From assembly GCA_937897785.1 (NCBI GenBank), contig CALCNB010000233.1, positions 1-6,526 on the forward strand: a DNA stretch of 6,526 nucleotides, in the 5' to 3' direction. The notes beneath the pieces were generated by a model, which was not told the DNA's origin, made no database searches, and saw nothing but the letters and a program-made list of their open reading frames with translations. The DNA comes from an uncultured Cellvibrionales bacterium (GTDB lineage: Bacteria; Pseudomonadota; Gammaproteobacteria; Pseudomonadales; UBA7434). The translations under genes and the position numbers were made by a program. Of the stretch, positions 4,784-6,526 are shown one piece after another (the first letter of the stretch is position 1; every line of letters starts with the position of its first letter).

Positions 4784-5899
4784 GTGAAAATATTATTATT
4801 ATCGGCTTATGATGCACAGAGTCATCGCTATTGGCGTGAATCATTAGTCGATCAGTTTGAACAATACCAATGGACAGTTTTATCTTTACCGCCACGATTC
4901 TTTAGTTATCGTGTGCGAGCTAATCCGATGACTTGGTTTATTGAGCAGCGACCAACATTGTCGGCTGATTATGACCTTATTATTGCTACATCAATGGTCG
5001 ATGTAGCGACCCTAAAAGGTTTGATTCCGACCTTAGCTGCCACGCCTTTATGGCTCTACTGCCATGAAAATCAATTTTCTTATCCGCTGAGTCATCATCT
5101 CAATGATCGAGCATTAAACAACCTTGATGCAAAGATGGTGTTTCTATATAACTGTCTTGCGGCAAAACAAATAAGTTTCAATTCTGAATTTAATCGCCGC
5201 ACGGCTATTGATGGTTTACAGACTTTATTGAAAAAATTTCCTGAGAAAATACCGATCAGTTTCGTGGATGAAATTATGGCTAAAACCAGCGTATTAGCTG
5301 TGCCATTGCAAACTGTTAACGCAGTATCTCAGTCTTTGATGACACAGCAAGGTGATAAGAAAAAAGCTATTAAGATTGTTTGGAATCACCGTTGGGAATA
5401 CGATAAAGGCCCAGATATATTATTGGCCATTGTTGAGCAGTTAGCTGAAGCGGGACAAGCTATTGAGTTTAATGTTGTCGGCCAGCAATTCAGACAATGC
5501 CCTGCTGCATTTTCAGCGATAAAGCAAACGATAGAGCGATCAGCTACTATTAAGCTGGGCCGCTGGGGTTTTATTCAGTCTAAAACAGATTACCATCAAT
5601 TACTGGCCGAGTGTGATGTCGTGTTATCAACAGCACTGCATGATTTTCAAGGTTTATCTGTATTAGAAGCGGTTCAGGCGGGTTGTATACCGTTATTACC
5701 CGATCATTTGGTTTATCCAGAGATCTTTTCTTCGGCTTATCTTTACCCCTGTGGCGGAGAACCAAAAGCAATCGCAAAAGAAGTATTAGAGCGTTTGTGT
5801 CTATGGCGTCAGCGACAATGGCCGTCATTACCCGATATCAGGCATTTTGACTGGTCCCAACTGCGTGAGCAGTATTTGGCGCATTTTAAGTCGCATTAA
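4784..5899 (+). CDS. DUF3524/QTMAN-type glycosyltransferase (putative tRNA-queuosine mannosyltransferase)
   Basis: The 371-residue protein has the N-terminal DUF3524 domain and a GT4-like C-terminal half of the family containing animal GTDC1, now called QTMAN, which transfers mannose from GDP-mannose to queuosine-34 of tRNA-Asp. Visible motifs are MKILLLSAY (1-9), SHRYW (13-17), LPPRFF (35-40), CHENQFSYPL (93-102), FNSEFNRR (132-139), a donor-site WNHRWEYDKGPD (200-211) and STALHDFQGLSVLEAVQAG (282-300). The last has Asp287 and Glu295 in the spacing of the GT4 E-x7-E motif. The start is GTG at 4784, which gives the conserved family N-terminus; only a distant GAGCGG (4765-4770) precedes it. 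No signal peptide or membrane segment is seen, fitting a soluble cytoplasmic enzyme. It probably shares a transcript with apeB. Family membership is firm. The tRNA-queuosine target, sugar and donor in this bacterium are inference; it could act on another acceptor. Confidence 0.85.
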   Translation: MKILLLSAYDAQSHRYWRESLVDQFEQYQWTVLSLPPRFFSYRVRANPMTWFIEQRPTLSADYDLIIATSMVDVATLKGLIPTLAATPLWLYCHENQFSYPLSHHLNDRALNNLDAKMVFLYNCLAAKQISFNSEFNRRTAIDGLQTLLKKFPEKIPISFVDEIMAKTSVLAVPLQTVNAVSQSLMTQQGDKKKAIKIVWNHRWEYDKGPDILLAIVEQLAEAGQAIEFNVVGQQFRQCPAAFSAIKQTIERSATIKLGRWGFIQSKTDYHQLLAECDVVLSTALHDFQGLSVLEAVQAGCIPLLPDHLVYPEIFSSAYLYPCGGEPKAIAKEVLERLCLWRQRQWPSLPDIRHFDWSQLREQYLAHFKSH

Positions 5900-5921
5900 T
5901 CGTCCGTACTATCGATTTTTT
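5898..5921 (+). terminator. Weak hairpin with T-run after the glycosyltransferase
   Basis: AATCG (5898-5902, overlapping the stop codon) can pair with CGATT (5913-5917) around a ten-base loop, followed by TTTT to 5921. The stem is short. It is plausible as the end of the apeB-glycosyltransferase transcript only because a new promoter follows. Confidence 0.25.
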
Positions 5922-5942
5922 AGTGCTTGTATTTAGCTTTTT

Positions 5943-5971
5943 TTGAGGGATCCAAAAAACTTAGTTATAAT
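5943..5971 (+). promoter_or_regulatory. Sigma70-type promoter for the GH3 gene
   Basis: TTGAGG (5943-5948, four of six bases matching TTGACA) and a perfect TATAAT (5966-5971) are separated by the optimal 17 bases. Transcription would begin near 5978, about 37 bases before the ATG. This is the best promoter in the window and marks the GH3 gene as its own unit. Confidence 0.6.
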
Positions 5972-6014
5972 TTCGATTTCTTATATAAATTTCTTTAGGG
6001 TTAAACTCATCACT

Positions 6015-6526
6015 ATGCCATTTACAAGCCGCTCATTTGCTTTGATTGTTCAAATTTCGCCGCTATTTTTAACTCTAGCCTTGCTGTTTAGTTTGTCTGC
6101 CTGTGAAATGGATGCAGGCAAAAAAATGACTCGCTATCCATCGGGCGATCAAGCCATTGATCGACAGGTTGAGGCCTTGCTGAACAAAATGACGGTGGCT
6201 GAGAAAGTGGGGCAGTTGAATCAGTTCAATGGTGGTTGGTACAGTACCGGCCCTATTGCGGCCGATAATGAATACAATAATAAGCGGGTCAAGGGTTTGC
6301 GCGACGGTGCGGTAGGCTCAATGCTGAATGTGGTTTCCGTGGCGGCTACGCGCGAGGCACAACGTATTGCAGTAGAAGAGAGTCGGCTGGGTATTCCTTT
6401 AATGTTTGCCTACGATGTCATTCATGGTTATCAAACTATGTTTCCTATTCCTTTGGGTGAGGCAGCCAGTTGGGATTTGGAAATGATCGAGCGAAATGCT
6501 CGGATCGCCGCGGTGGAGTCCTCTGC
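6015..6526 (+). CDS. bglX: GH3 family beta-glucosidase, BglX-like lipoprotein (3' partial)
   Basis: The frame is open from ATG 6015 to the window end (170 complete codons). It starts with a lipoprotein signal peptide: a short basic start, a hydrophobic core (about 8-26) and a lipobox Leu-Ser-Ala-Cys with Cys30. The +2 residue is Glu rather than Asp, which favours the outer membrane over inner-membrane retention. The mature part has the GH3 opening helix (LLNKMTVAEKVGQLNQ, 55-70) and the BglX segment RLGIPLMFAYDVIHGYQTMF (124-143), where Asp134 is the expected substrate-binding Asp, then PIPLGEAASWDLE (144-156). Relatives hydrolyse terminal beta-glucosyl units of oligosaccharides in the periplasm. 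The catalytic nucleophile and C-terminal domain lie beyond the window, so specificity cannot be judged. AGGG (5997-6000) is a rather distant ribosome site, but the next in-frame ATG would lose the signal peptide. GC content rises here relative to the preceding gene. Confidence 0.9.
   Translation, partial: MPFTSRSFALIVQISPLFLTLALLFSLSACEMDAGKKMTRYPSGDQAIDRQVEALLNKMTVAEKVGQLNQFNGGWYSTGPIAADNEYNNKRVKGLRDGAVGSMLNVVSVAATREAQRIAVEESRLGIPLMFAYDVIHGYQTMFPIPLGEAASWDLEMIERNARIAAVESS

Noticed and set aside
4638..4895. 85-codon open frame on the minus strand spanning the apeB end and the glycosyltransferase start
   Set aside because: It is antisense to two well-supported genes and has no recognisable motif or ribosome site.
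5580..5828. 82-codon minus-strand open frame within the glycosyltransferase gene
   Set aside because: It lies wholly opposite conserved motifs of the glycosyltransferase, and the translation is Leu/Ile-rich without family features.

Overview
The window looks like ordinary chromosome from a gammaproteobacterium, possibly a marine Cellvibrionales- or Pseudomonadales-type organism. The genus cannot be fixed from the sequence. The reasons are the mix of an AlgP-like lysine-rich histone H1-type protein, a stand-alone TsaB, a BacA-type UppP, an M18 aminopeptidase of the ApeB type and a BglX-like lipoprotein. Most of the window is moderately AT-rich. No insertion sequence, phage gene, CRISPR array, tRNA or rRNA was seen.

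Layout. Bases 1-284 are the 3' end of a rightward gene for an extremely lysine-rich, repetitive DNA-binding tail. It converges on a leftward mobA (334-1011), and a symmetric hairpin at 302-331 can stop transcription from both sides. The divergent spacer 1012-1230 carries two long inverted repeats and a perfect TATAAT box. It leads into tsaB (TTG start at 1231), then uppP (2075-2878), a 108-residue protein of unknown function (3036-3362), an M18 aminopeptidase (3414-4748) and, 35 bases further on, a DUF3524/QTMAN-type glycosyltransferase (4784-5899). A good sigma70-type promoter at 5943-5971 then precedes a GH3 beta-glucosidase lipoprotein (6015 onward) that runs off the end of the window.

How the genes relate. 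Most are unrelated housekeeping functions: molybdenum cofactor nucleotide attachment (mobA), t6A37 tRNA modification (tsaB), undecaprenyl carrier recycling (uppP), peptide turnover (apeB) and glucan or oligosaccharide breakdown (GH3). The most notable gene is the glycosyltransferase. It has the signature motifs of the family whose animal member (GTDC1, renamed QTMAN) mannosylates queuosine at tRNA position 34, so it may be a bacterial tRNA-queuosine glycosylase. No clearly new multi-gene system was found. The points most worth following are that gene, the structured tsaB leader with its unusual TTG start, and the uncharacterised 108-residue protein.
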